Part shown: piece after piece, positions 1 to 8,451 of the stretch
Numbering within the stretch: the stretch's first letter is position 1
Layout: each line of letters starts with the position of its first letter
Assembly: GCA_964401615.1 (NCBI GenBank)
Contig: CAYNZF010000002.1
Location: 1-51,285 of the forward strand
Direction of reading: 5' to 3'
DNA length: 51,285 bases
DNA from: JAXGQD01 sp964401615
Lineage (GTDB): Bacteria; Bacillota; Clostridia; Saccharofermentanales; Fastidiosipilaceae
The notes under the pieces: generated by a model
What the model was told of the DNA's origin: nothing
Seen by the model: the letters and a program-made list of their open reading frames with translations, nothing else
Databases searched by the model: none
Made by a program: the position numbers and the translations under genes

Positions 1-1637
1 TAATTAGAAATTGCTGCCGCAGCGCTTGGAGGTCCACAATCGTACAAAATAGATTGACCTGATTTACTGTGTAAAAGAACGGCCGAGCCTTGACCGACAT
101 CTATGAAACTGAGCCTGAAGTCAGGTTCCGACAACTTCAAGAGTGCGATGCTCAAGAGACAAAACGCGGCGGAAACATAGAGGATCTTAAGGCGGCGCTG
201 CAAGGGCCTCAGCCGAGGCAGCCAGGCGCAGAACAAAAACAGATAGACAGGCAGACTGAGCAGGAGCATATAACGATCCGCGATAAAAGCAAGTGGTGCC
301 TGAGCTCCTTTTTCAGCCACAAAGCTTAATAAACGCAGTGAAGACGTGAGCGGGATCAGAAAAGGACTGAGCCACAGAGCGGCCAGAGGGCTGATCAAAA
401 GCATGGGCAGAAGCACGCAGCCCAAACTCGTAATAAAAACGACCAAAATCCCGGCCGGCAAGTTAATCAGCACTTGAAACGGGCCAACGTGGCTATGCAA
501 ATAAACGTTGAAAGGAAAAACAGCCAGTTGTGCAGAAAGAGTCAAAGCAAGCGCAGTAATCAGGGCCCTTATCGGAGCTTGTAAGAATTTTGAAACGCTG
601 CGTTTTGGATGTCTTAAAACGCGTGTAAAAATGAGGCGTTCAAAGGTCTGCTGCAGCCGTGGAGCATAGCGTAAAATGAAAAAACTGCAGGCTGTGGACA
701 TCAGGTAGCCAATGCGAAAGATTGAACGATCCTGCACGAAAAACATAAAAATCGCAGCATAAAGCAAATTGCGCAGAGGTGTACTGGGACGCTTAAAATA
801 CAAAGCCAGCACTGAAAAAACATACATCAGCACCGCGCGCGTCACGGAGGCATCCCAAGCACAAATACTAGCAAAAAACACAGCCATAATTAACAAGAAC
901 ACGCAACGCAAACGAAAATCAGACAGGGTTTTTTCTAGCAAAAGTCCGAACAAAAGCATGAGGATGGCGACATTGCCCCCGGAAACCACGAGTACATGAG
1001 CAAGGCCGGCCTGGCGAAAGGAACGCTCTACATCTTTATCCAGGAATCGTTCATTGCCTAAGAGCATGGCTGCCGCCAGACTACCTTCGGTCCGGCCCAG
1101 GCGGTCAAGTAATTCGGAGCTCAAGTGTTCTCGCAGCAGATAGCACCAGCGCTGCGGTAAGCTCGCCGCACTCACCTGAGGCGTTTCTGCCTGAAATCGT
1201 GAATATTGGAGCAGCTCGGCCTTGAGCTGAACGTCTTGCGAAAAAAAGTAAAACGCTTCGTTGAAATTGCCCGGGTTCCGCGGCGGCAGTGGTTCGCTCA
1301 ATCGCAATTTTACATTTATCCGGTCGCCGGGCAGAAAGCTGTAATCGCCCGGCGCAGATCCATAAATCAAATGCGCCGGTCTTGAGGCTGTTGTTGTATT
1401 TTGAAACAATTGCACCTTGAGCCCTGAATCTAAACGCAGGATATACTGGCTGGAATTTTCCGCAGGATGACTCACCTTAGTGACCACGGCCTCATGCCAG
1501 CCGTCTCCGGCACGCAGTAAATCTGCGCTGAGACGTTCATCTCTGATATATCCAAAGCAGGCGAACAGCACCCGGATGATGAGCAGCGCCAGGAGCCATT
1601 GTTTTTGCTTGCTTTTGTCGAAAAAATTTAGCCACAT
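1..1637 (-). CDS. comEC: ComEC/Rec2-family DNA uptake channel, C-terminus cut by window edge
   Basis: Inner-membrane channel that takes up single-stranded DNA during natural transformation. The reading frame is open from an ATG at 1637 to the left edge (about 545 residues), so the stop lies outside. Visible in order: an N-terminal hydrophobic segment, a soluble region like the DUF4131/OB-fold part (about residues 30-150), the polytopic Competence domain with the motif VLVVSGGNVAIL, and at the very end the start of the metallo-beta-lactamase-like domain (FIDVGQGSAVLL). No good Shine-Dalgarno precedes the ATG. The gene starts 37 bases after engB, so the two are probably co-transcribed. In many Clostridia comEC is kept without proven competence, so a transformation phenotype is not implied. 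Confidence 0.88.
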   Translation of the reverse strand, partial: MWLNFFDKSKQKQWLLALLIIRVLFACFGYIRDERLSADLLRAGDGWHEAVVTKVSHPAENSSQYILRLDSGLKVQLFQNTTTASRPAHLIYGSAPGDYSFLPGDRINVKLRLSEPLPPRNPGNFNEAFYFFSQDVQLKAELLQYSRFQAETPQVSAASLPQRWCYLLREHLSSELLDRLGRTEGSLAAAMLLGNERFLDKDVERSFRQAGLAHVLVVSGGNVAILMLLFGLLLEKTLSDFRLRCVFLLIMAVFFASICAWDASVTRAVLMYVFSVLALYFKRPSTPLRNLLYAAIFMFFVQDRSIFRIGYLMSTACSFFILRYAPRLQQTFERLIFTRVLRHPKRSVSKFLQAPIRALITALALTLSAQLAVFPFNVYLHSHVGPFQVLINLPAGILVVFITSLGCVLLPMLLISPLAALWLSPFLIPLTSSLRLLSFVAEKGAQAPLAFIADRYMLLLSLPVYLFLFCAWLPRLRPLQRRLKILYVSAAFCLLSIALLKLSEPDFRLSFIDVGQGSAVLLHSKSGQSILYDCGPPSAAAAISN

Positions 1638-1674
1638 GGAACAAGCTTAGAACTTGTGTGAGAAGAAATCTGCC

Positions 1675-2307
1675 CTATCGTTCGTCAGATTCTGGTGTTT
1701 TTTCTTGAAAATTCGCCACGGCCAGGCGCATATAGGCCTCAAGATCTTCCACTCCCAGCCTTTTAAGTGCTGAAATGGCAAACACGCCCATTGAGTCATC
1801 CCAGTGCATCCGCTTGTACATCGCTTGAATTTCGCGATTGGCCTGAGCTCTGGAAAGCTTATCACATTTGGTAAAGACCAGAGCAAAAGGCAGTCCTGCT
1901 TCCCTCATGTAATCAATCATCTGGATATCGTGCTCATTGGGGGCGTGGCGAATATCTAAAAGCAAGAGCACCAAAGCGATGGGTCTATCCAAAGCAAAAT
2001 ATCCTTCGACCAATTCAGAGAAGCGCGCTTTTTCCGCCTTTGACACCTTGGCAAAACCATAACCCGGGAGGTCGGTCAGGAGAGCAAAACCAGGTTTTTT
2101 ATAATAAATGACCTGACGTGTTTTTCCCGGAGTGGAACTCACACGGGCTAAATGTTTCTGACCGGCCAAAGCGTTGATCAGCGTCGATTTTCCCACATTG
2201 GACCGTCCGGCCATGATGATTTCAGGCAGTTGTTCGTTCGGACAATCCGCCGGCTTGGCCGCCAGATGATAAAAATTCAAATCCTTGAAGAAGCTCGCTT
2301 CAGCCAT
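1675..2307 (-). CDS. engB: Ribosome biogenesis GTPase EngB (YsxC/YihA)
   Basis: Essential small GTPase acting in late assembly of the 50S ribosomal subunit. The 210-residue length is normal for the family. G1 P-loop GRSNVGKST lies near residue 34, followed by the switch motif TPGKT, G3 in DLPGYGFA and G4 TKCDK. The ATG at 2307 has only a weak ribosome-binding site (AAAGTGAG). The gene is divergent from the prs pair and lies just upstream of comEC. In Bacillus engB follows lonA; that partner is not here. Identification is secure from the complete set of G motifs and the EngB-specific DLPGYG signature. Confidence 0.95.
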   Translation of the reverse strand: MAEASFFKDLNFYHLAAKPADCPNEQLPEIIMAGRSNVGKSTLINALAGQKHLARVSSTPGKTRQVIYYKKPGFALLTDLPGYGFAKVSKAEKARFSELVEGYFALDRPIALVLLLLDIRHAPNEHDIQMIDYMREAGLPFALVFTKCDKLSRAQANREIQAMYKRMHWDDSMGVFAISALKRLGVEDLEAYMRLAVANFQEKTPESDER

Positions 2308-2392
2308 TGTTTACTCACTTTCAGAATTTTTCAAGCCGCGCAGCATGCCTTCCGCAGAGCTGAAAAATGTTTCTTTGTAGGCAAGCTTAAGC

Positions 2393-2398
2393 TATAAT
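2393..2398 (+). promoter_or_regulatory. Probable -10 element for the prs operon
   Basis: A perfect TATAAT stands 41 bases before the prs start codon. No convincing -35 is seen at 16-18 bases upstream (best hexamer TTTCTT), so the assignment rests on the -10 box and its position in the divergent engB/prs gap. Confidence 0.4.
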
Positions 2399-2439
2399 CG
2401 ATACGAAACGCAAATCGCTTTCATTCGATGGAGGACTAG

Positions 2440-3681
2440 ATGGCTAAATTATATACCGACGATGAGAAGAACTATACGTTGTACGAACAGATCGGTGACA
2501 ACAGTATGGTATCAATTGGTCCGGTTGGTTTGATTCCAATGGTCAACAGCACTGAATTTACAGCAGAAGTCAACGATCGACTCTACAGGCGGCGTATAGA
2601 ATATCAAAATGAAGTGCTCAAAGGCCAGGGCACTGGTTTTTTAAGAAAAGATTACACCATTGGCGCCGATTATTCCCGATACTCGACAGGAGAAGGGCGT
2701 GTCATCATTGAAGCCAGTGTGCGAGGTCACGATATTTTTATTTTCTGTGACGTACTTAATCACAGCTGCACTTACCCCTTGTTCGGCGAAGAAAAATTCA
2801 TGAGTCCGGATGAGCATTATCAAGATTTGAAGCGGGTGATTCTCGCGATAAGCGGAACGGCCAGGCGCATCAATGTCATCATGCCTTTCCTTTATGACAG
2901 CCGCCAGCACAAACGCAACGGACGTGAATCTCTGGATTGCGCCTTTATGCTTGAAGAACTCCATAATTTGGGTGTAAACAGCATCATTACTTTTGATGCG
3001 CACGATCCACGTGTCGCCAACGCTATCCCCCTTTCCGGTTTTGAGAATATCCCGGCGACCTATCAAATAATTAAGTCTCTGGAAATGGAATTGGGGAAAC
3101 TCTCCGCTTTAAACCCTGACTTGATGGTGATCAGCCCCGACGAAGGTGCTTTGCCACGTTCGATGTATTACGCGAATGTCTTGGGCTGTCCATTGGGAAC
3201 CTTTTACAAGCGGCGAGACTACACAAAAGTCGTGGACGGCCGTAACCCGATTTTAAAACACGAATTTCTGGGTGAATCCGCCAAAGGCAAGGATGTGCTT
3301 ATTGTCGATGACATGATCGCTTCCGGAGATTCAATGCTCGATATCTGTAAAGAAATGCGCACTTTGGGGGCACGTAATATTTATTGTGCAGCCACCTTCG
3401 GCCTTTTCACTTCCGGCACCGCTATTTTTGATAAGGCGTATGAAGAAGGTTATTTGACCCGCGTTTTTACGACTAACTTAATATATCGCCTTCCTGAACT
3501 TAAAACAGCGCCCTGGTACCGTGAGGTAAACATGTCGAAATTCGTCGCGCTCCTGATTGATGCGATAAATCATGATGCATCTCTCACCACGATGGTTGAT
3601 CAGACTCAGCGAATCCAAGAATTTTTGGAGCGAAAAACCAAGAAAAAACGTCAAACCAAAGTATTTAGGAGAAAATCATGA
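2440..3681 (+). CDS. Ribose-phosphate pyrophosphokinase, long form, paralogue 1
   Basis: Makes PRPP from ribose 5-phosphate and ATP for purine, pyrimidine, histidine and NAD synthesis. Motifs align with bacterial Prs along the length: RQHKR with downstream RES (residues 155-163, ATP-binding loop), FDAHDP with the catalytic-region His188, ISPDEG, KRR at 257-259 (flexible catalytic loop) and the PRPP-binding loop VDDMIASGD near 289-297. At 413 residues it is about 100 longer than classical Prs, with extra N- and C-terminal segments and an insertion near residues 110-125. GGAGG ends five bases before the ATG. Its stop overlaps the next gene by four bases (ATGA), so the two are translationally coupled. 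Key residues are intact, so activity is expected. Confidence 0.85.
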   Translation: MAKLYTDDEKNYTLYEQIGDNSMVSIGPVGLIPMVNSTEFTAEVNDRLYRRRIEYQNEVLKGQGTGFLRKDYTIGADYSRYSTGEGRVIIEASVRGHDIFIFCDVLNHSCTYPLFGEEKFMSPDEHYQDLKRVILAISGTARRINVIMPFLYDSRQHKRNGRESLDCAFMLEELHNLGVNSIITFDAHDPRVANAIPLSGFENIPATYQIIKSLEMELGKLSALNPDLMVISPDEGALPRSMYYANVLGCPLGTFYKRRDYTKVVDGRNPILKHEFLGESAKGKDVLIVDDMIASGDSMLDICKEMRTLGARNIYCAATFGLFTSGTAIFDKAYEEGYLTRVFTTNLIYRLPELKTAPWYREVNMSKFVALLIDAINHDASLTTMVDQTQRIQEFLERKTKKKRQTKVFRRKS

Positions 3682-4925
3682 CAGATAATTTAATGCAGCG
3701 CACCGGTGAAGACCTGGACTACTTCAGTTACAATCAGTATGGTCCAAATCCCATGTCCCCGGTCGGACCTATTGCCCTGATTACTCTGCCGGGCAGCCAG
3801 GCTTTTGTTGAAAAAGTGGACCAGCATCTTCACAACCGCCGCCTTGAGTATATGACTGATATGGCCAACATCGGCCTCAGCGAGCCCGGTTTTCTTAGAG
3901 ACAGCTACATTCTGCGCAGTGAATCTGTGCGTTTTTCCAGCGGCGAAGGAAAAGGCACCATCATCGATTCTATTCGCGGCCATGACACCTTCATCTTTTC
4001 AGACGTACTCAATTACAGTATTACCTATAAACTCTTTGGCAAAACCGTACGCATGGGCCCTGATGACCATTTTCAAGATCTGGTTCGCATGATTCTGGCC
4101 ACAAATGAAAAGGCCGAACGAGTCAGTGTCATCATGCCGTTCATGTACGAGGGCCGGCAGGACGTTCGACTCACTCGTGAATCTCTGGACTGTGCTTATA
4201 TGTTGAAAGAGTTGGAAGAGCTGAACGTTAAGAACATCATCAGTTTCGACCCCCACGACCCCAGGGTCGAAAACGCCTTGCCCAAGAAAAGTATTGACAA
4301 CATCCCGGTCAGTTATCAAATGATCAAGGCCCTTTGCCGCGAATATGATGATCTGGATTTTTCGTCCCGAAAATCGACGATGGTCATCTCACCTGATGAG
4401 ATGGGAATCAAACGTGCCATGTTCTACGCCACGGTTCTGGGTTTGCCGCTGGGGACGTTCTATCGTAAGCGCGACTATAGTATCAATGTTAAAAACCCCA
4501 CCCAGTCCTTTGAATATTTGGGCGACTCACCGGCAGGCCGTGATGTATTGATTGTCGACGATATGATCGTCACGGGTAACGCGATGGTCGCGACTGCGAA
4601 AAAATTGAAAGAAGCGAAAGCCAAACGTGTTTTTTGCATCAGCAGTTACCTGCTCGCGGTTGATGGCACCAATGATTTGGAAAATGCAGTGAAAGCCGGA
4701 TACATCGATCGCGTATTTTCGACCAATTTGATTTATACGCCACCCGAGCTTTTAGCCAAAGATTGGTATGTGAGTGTTGATTTGACCCGTTTCGTCGCCC
4801 TCTTAATCGATGCGCTCAATCACAACGCTTCGATTTCTTCACTATTAGATCAAACCGCTAAAATAAAGCGTCTGCTCACAAAATACGATGACCAGCAGCG
4901 TTTTGCGAAATTGAATAAAAACTGA
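3678..4925 (+). CDS. Ribose-phosphate pyrophosphokinase, long form, paralogue 2
   Basis: Second PRPP-synthetase-like protein (415 residues), collinear with the gene before it. It keeps RQDVR (160-164), FDPHDP with His193 and a PRPP loop VDDMIVTGN (about 293-301). The catalytic-loop KRR of paralogue 1 is RKR here (263-265), and the PRPP loop has N where classical enzymes have a G/T-rich stretch, so a small shift in catalysis or a regulatory role is possible. AGGAG precedes the ATG, which overlaps the upstream stop. Tight pairing of two divergent copies suggests a hetero-oligomer, by analogy with eukaryotic PRPP synthetase plus associated protein; that is inference. Confidence 0.82.
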   Translation: MTDNLMQRTGEDLDYFSYNQYGPNPMSPVGPIALITLPGSQAFVEKVDQHLHNRRLEYMTDMANIGLSEPGFLRDSYILRSESVRFSSGEGKGTIIDSIRGHDTFIFSDVLNYSITYKLFGKTVRMGPDDHFQDLVRMILATNEKAERVSVIMPFMYEGRQDVRLTRESLDCAYMLKELEELNVKNIISFDPHDPRVENALPKKSIDNIPVSYQMIKALCREYDDLDFSSRKSTMVISPDEMGIKRAMFYATVLGLPLGTFYRKRDYSINVKNPTQSFEYLGDSPAGRDVLIVDDMIVTGNAMVATAKKLKEAKAKRVFCISSYLLAVDGTNDLENAVKAGYIDRVFSTNLIYTPPELLAKDWYVSVDLTRFVALLIDALNHNASISSLLDQTAKIKRLLTKYDDQQRFAKLNKN

Positions 4926-4968
4926 AAATATTTTGACAGCGAGTTATGCTTCAGGCAGAGGAGAAAAG

Positions 4969-5763
4969 ATGCGTTTTGCGGACTTTGGCATGCCGACTCT
5001 TGTCGAGCTGAAATCCATCGAGGAAAACGCGGCGCTGTGCCGCGAACTGGGTCTGCGCTTTGTTGAATTGAACATGAATCTGCCGCAGTGCCAAATCGAA
5101 AAAATGCAGCAGGACGAACTGCTCAGATTAGCCCGGATGTATGGAATTTATTTCACCCTGCATCTGGATGAGAATATCAGTATGGCTGATTTCAATGGCA
5201 GAGTCGCTCAGGCTTACCTTGAAACCGTTTTAGAGACCCTCGATTTTGCCAAAATACTTGCGATTCCGGTTCTGAATCTACATCTCAACAAGGGCGTGTG
5301 TTTCGCTCTGCCCGACAAAAGCGTCTGTCTCTTTGAAGAATATCAGGAAGAATATCTCAAGAAAATGCTTGAATTCCGTGACGCGTGCACACGCGCAGTG
5401 GGTGACGGAACGCTGAAAATTTGTGTTGAAAACACAGATGGTTATACGGCTTTTCAAGTCGAAGTCCTCGATCTGCTGCAAAGTCCCGTTTTCAATCTGA
5501 CTTTCGATATCGGTCACAGTCACAGCACCGGAGGCTTCGATGAAACCATCATCAGGGAACGAGCTGCTCGTTTGAGCCATATGCACATCCATGACGCAGC
5601 AGGCGTTAAAAATCACTTGGCTTTGGGTACCGGCGAAGTGAACCTGGCCAGGTATTTGGAACTGGCCTCAATCCACAGCTGTCGCATGGTTTTGGAAACC
5701 AAAAGCAGTGCGGGTCTGAGGCAATCGGTTTTTTGGCTTGATCAGCAGTACCCGCAGCTTTGA
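4969..5763 (+). CDS. Sugar phosphate isomerase/epimerase family TIM-barrel protein
   Basis: Member of the xylose-isomerase-like TIM barrel / AP endonuclease 2 fold family (264 residues). Seen: an N-terminal MRFADFGMPTLVEL strand, a conserved glutamate in CVENTDG (second half), FDIGHSH, and HMHIHDA followed by HLALGTGEVN, which is the usual metal-binding end of the barrel. The ATG at 4969 is chosen because GAGGAG lies just upstream; an in-frame TTG at 4933 has no such site. It begins 43 bases after the second prs gene and is probably co-transcribed, but the substrate cannot be told from sequence. An endonuclease IV role is less likely, because the overall length and HIHDA pattern fit the isomerase branch. 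Confidence 0.75.
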   Translation: MRFADFGMPTLVELKSIEENAALCRELGLRFVELNMNLPQCQIEKMQQDELLRLARMYGIYFTLHLDENISMADFNGRVAQAYLETVLETLDFAKILAIPVLNLHLNKGVCFALPDKSVCLFEEYQEEYLKKMLEFRDACTRAVGDGTLKICVENTDGYTAFQVEVLDLLQSPVFNLTFDIGHSHSTGGFDETIIRERAARLSHMHIHDAAGVKNHLALGTGEVNLARYLELASIHSCRMVLETKSSAGLRQSVFWLDQQYPQL

Positions 5764-5793
5764 CGCTGATATTCTCAGTGGCCCGATCAAGAG

Positions 5794-7200
5794 TCACATC
5801 CCGATTATTTTTTTAACAAAGCGGATCAGCACGTCAATATTCATCATCGCAAAAATCAAGGCAAAGCCCAAGGCTGCGAAAATCAAGAAAATGAGAATGG
5901 CCCTGCCGATGATGTGACCCGTGCTCGGCCCGCGCAGCTTGCGGTTTCTGGGATCTACACCGGACTTTGAAGCACCGGCGTTCTGTAATCCTTGACCCAA
6001 TTTACCGTTCATCGCAGCATTTTTTGTCCCATTGGCAAGAACATTGTCACCCTTCAGGGCTTGCTGTCTTTCCAAAGCGGCTCGGCGCGCTTCTTCAAAG
6101 CGGGCGATTTCAGTTTCATTCAAAGCATATGCCGCTCCTTGCCTGGCTTCCGCTTCCACGACAACAGGCACAATGGGTGCCACCACCGGGATGGGTTTAG
6201 TGGCGTCAGAAGATTCGCCTTCCAACGCTGTTTGCTCAGTATCCGCTGCGGGCGGGCTCTGGTCGCTTTTAAGTATATTCGACTCCGTCTTCTCACCTTT
6301 GGGCGCTTCGGAAGCAGCCTGATTGACATTCTCTACTACAAACGGAGCGGCCAATGCTGCACTGACAGGTATATCAAGCTCATCATTTTCGTCATCCATT
6401 TCTTGTATCTTTATCAGTATCAAGCTGATGTTGTCTTTTCCACCCGCCGTCAGCGCACGCTGCATCAAGTTTTCGGCTTGTTGAAGAAAGGCCTGGGGAG
6501 AACGCAAAATTTCCGTAATACTTGCTTCGGGAACCATCTCGGTAACCCCATCGGTACAGATCAAAAAGCTGTCTCCGGCTTGCAGCCAAATTTCCGGGGA
6601 CAGGGCAGGCTGTATCTTCGCCTCCTCGGGAAACAGGCCCAGGTGCTGGGAAAGTCTGTTTCGCTCCGGATGACGTACCGCTTCTTCTTGCGTGATGATA
6701 CCCATTTCAACCAGGCGTTGAGCATAGGTGTGGTCAACACTGAGTTGACTGAGTTTCCCGTTTCTGAACAAGTAAATGCGTGAATCACCGATGTTCATGG
6801 CTTGAGCGACATTGCCGCGAATAATTAAGGAGGCAAAAGTCGAACCCATCCTGAGGCCTTTATTCTTCCGTATTGTTTGGCAAAGGCTTTCGTTGACTCG
6901 GGCCAAATAGCGGGGCATGAGCTTGGGAAAAGACTTTCCCTTGTCCTGTTTAAAGTGCAGTTCGATTTCCTTCAGTCCGGAAACTGCCATGTAAGAAGCT
7001 TGTTCACCCATCGCCTCCCCACCCATTCCGTCACATAAGGCGAAAAGTTTAATGGGATCCTGGGACGACAAGGTCTTTCTGAATGAGCTCATAGACTCAG
7101 CGCTGTCTCGGAATTCTCCGTCAAAAAAGAGATTGTCCTCGTTGTTTTTTCTAATTTTACCCACTTCAGACAGTGCGATTGCGATATACTTCATGCTCAT
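5794..7200 (-). CDS. PP2C-family serine/threonine phosphatase with C-terminal membrane anchor
   Basis: Metal-dependent protein phosphatase. The catalytic domain fills residues 1-268: NNED (19-22), CDGMGG (56-61), GDSR (138-141), TDGVTE near 220 and GGKDNIS near 254 supply the metal-binding aspartates. A long low-complexity linker rich in E, A, P and K follows (about 270-425), then one hydrophobic segment (about 430-450) and a short basic tail. This places the phosphatase domain in the cytoplasm beneath the membrane. Its ATG overlaps the stop of the upstream LCP gene by four bases. The usual partner, a PASTA-domain Ser/Thr kinase, is not in the window. PP2C enzymes of this kind normally reverse PrkC/StkP phosphorylation of cell-wall and division proteins. 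Confidence 0.88.
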   Translation of the reverse strand: MSMKYIAIALSEVGKIRKNNEDNLFFDGEFRDSAESMSSFRKTLSSQDPIKLFALCDGMGGEAMGEQASYMAVSGLKEIELHFKQDKGKSFPKLMPRYLARVNESLCQTIRKNKGLRMGSTFASLIIRGNVAQAMNIGDSRIYLFRNGKLSQLSVDHTYAQRLVEMGIITQEEAVRHPERNRLSQHLGLFPEEAKIQPALSPEIWLQAGDSFLICTDGVTEMVPEASITEILRSPQAFLQQAENLMQRALTAGGKDNISLILIKIQEMDDENDELDIPVSAALAAPFVVENVNQAASEAPKGEKTESNILKSDQSPPAADTEQTALEGESSDATKPIPVVAPIVPVVVEAEARQGAAYALNETEIARFEEARRAALERQQALKGDNVLANGTKNAAMNGKLGQGLQNAGASKSGVDPRNRKLRGPSTGHIIGRAILIFLIFAALGFALIFAMMNIDVLIRFVKKIIGM

Positions 7201-8276
7201 TCCACTACTTTCTCATAAATAAATTCGTGCAAAGCCGGCCTTTGTTGGTCCATGTCGACGATGATGTTGTAGTTACTTTCGTCTGTAAAATACATTTCAT
7301 CTTCCGGCACTCTGTAATCGGCCATGTGCTTCAAACTGCTGATATTGCTCATACCAAACAGGATCAAGCTCTCACGGCTGAAATTCGTCGTCGCATAGGG
7401 CAAAGCCGCGCTGACGGTGCCCAGTTTTTCCGTCATCCCCTGAGCGGAAAAAGCTTGAAGCATGTTCATCATGACGGTCCTCTGACGAGAAGTGCGGCCC
7501 TGGTCATTGCCTATGGCCCTGATGCGGGCCCAGGAAATCGCTTGCATGCCGTTCAATTTCTGAGGCCCTGCACTGGAAAGCAGCTCAGGGTTTGCTCCGA
7601 TCAAGACACTTTGTTCGCGTACACCGGCGTTTACGTATTCTAATTCTTCAGCCGTGACCTCGATGTTGACACCACCTGCCGCATCAATAAACTTCGCAGC
7701 GCTCCAAAAATCAAATTTCATAAAATGTTGAATGTCCAGTTCGAACATTTCATTGATGGTGTTGATCAGCATCCCGATCCCACCATAAACATAAGCTGCG
7801 TTCAATTTATCCGCTTCACCCTCACGTCCGGCAATGTCGGCTTGAATATCGCGCATCAGGGAAGTCAATTTGATCGCGTTATTCTTGCGATCCATGCTCA
7901 TTATGATCATCGAATCCGTACGGCTGGGCGCACCCGGATTATCCGGATCACGTTCATCCAGTCCGAAGACCAGAATGTTGGTGACATCCTTCGACATCGG
8001 TTTAACATAATCGATGGGGTATTCAGAGGGGCTGAAGATGCCCGCCACGCTTTGATCGGCATCAAGTTCGGCACCGCTGCTGATCAGGTTACCGCTCTCC
8101 GAGTTGAAGACCGGCACACTGGCAAAACCGATGCTGCCCAGCAGAAGCCAGAGGTAAATCAAACCACCGGCAAAAATTCCCGCCATAGCGGCTGCAGTAT
8201 AGATCACGGTGCGTTTAAAACGGCCCGCGGTGCGCGGGGCTTGAACGTCAAGGTGGTCGAGGTTGCTTTGTTTCAT
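7197..8276 (-). CDS. LytR-CpsA-Psr (LCP) family glycopolymer transferase
   Basis: Membrane-anchored enzyme that attaches anionic glycopolymers (teichoic acid or capsule) to peptidoglycan from undecaprenyl-linked precursors. A cytoplasmic basic N-terminus is followed by one transmembrane helix (about 26-50), then the LCP core: NILVFGLDERD, SRTDSMIIMSMD, KLTSLMRDI, the KLNAAYVYGG helix, and RTSRQRTVM late in the domain, which carry the conserved Asp/Arg residues that bind pyrophosphate and lipid. The length of 359 residues is typical. It is first in a two-gene unit with the PP2C gene (four-base overlap) and divergent from murC, so all three belong to envelope metabolism. Confidence 0.9.
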   Translation of the reverse strand: MKQSNLDHLDVQAPRTAGRFKRTVIYTAAAMAGIFAGGLIYLWLLLGSIGFASVPVFNSESGNLISSGAELDADQSVAGIFSPSEYPIDYVKPMSKDVTNILVFGLDERDPDNPGAPSRTDSMIIMSMDRKNNAIKLTSLMRDIQADIAGREGEADKLNAAYVYGGIGMLINTINEMFELDIQHFMKFDFWSAAKFIDAAGGVNIEVTAEELEYVNAGVREQSVLIGANPELLSSAGPQKLNGMQAISWARIRAIGNDQGRTSRQRTVMMNMLQAFSAQGMTEKLGTVSAALPYATTNFSRESLILFGMSNISSLKHMADYRVPEDEMYFTDESNYNIIVDMDQQRPALHEFIYEKVVE

Positions 8277-8451
8277 TTATTGTTCACATCAACGGAAACC
8301 TAAGTACTTTTATAGTGATTCCGCCCTTTATTAAATTCTCGAACTGCAATTTTACAGCATTTCTGCATGCTCCGCCAGTTTTTTGTCCATTCTGTGACTT
8401 TATTAATTGATACGTATGCATTAGAATGATGAAATTGCTACGGAGGTAGGT
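8277..8451. promoter_or_regulatory. Divergent control region between LCP gene and murC
   Basis: This 175-base gap must drive both directions. Toward the LCP gene a TATAAA lies on the minus strand at about 8309-8314. Toward murC a TAGAAT at 8422-8427 is preceded 17 bases upstream by TTTATT, a weak -35. A GGAGGT (8442-8447) serves murC. No riboswitch-like structure was recognised. Confidence 0.35.

Noticed and set aside
90..999. Two short plus-strand frames near the left edge
   Set aside because: Both are antisense to comEC, whose long open minus-strand frame runs off the window.
5992..6783. 263-codon plus-strand open frame
   Set aside because: It lies entirely antisense to the PP2C phosphatase, has no ribosome-binding site and its translation (His/Arg/Phe-rich) resembles no family.
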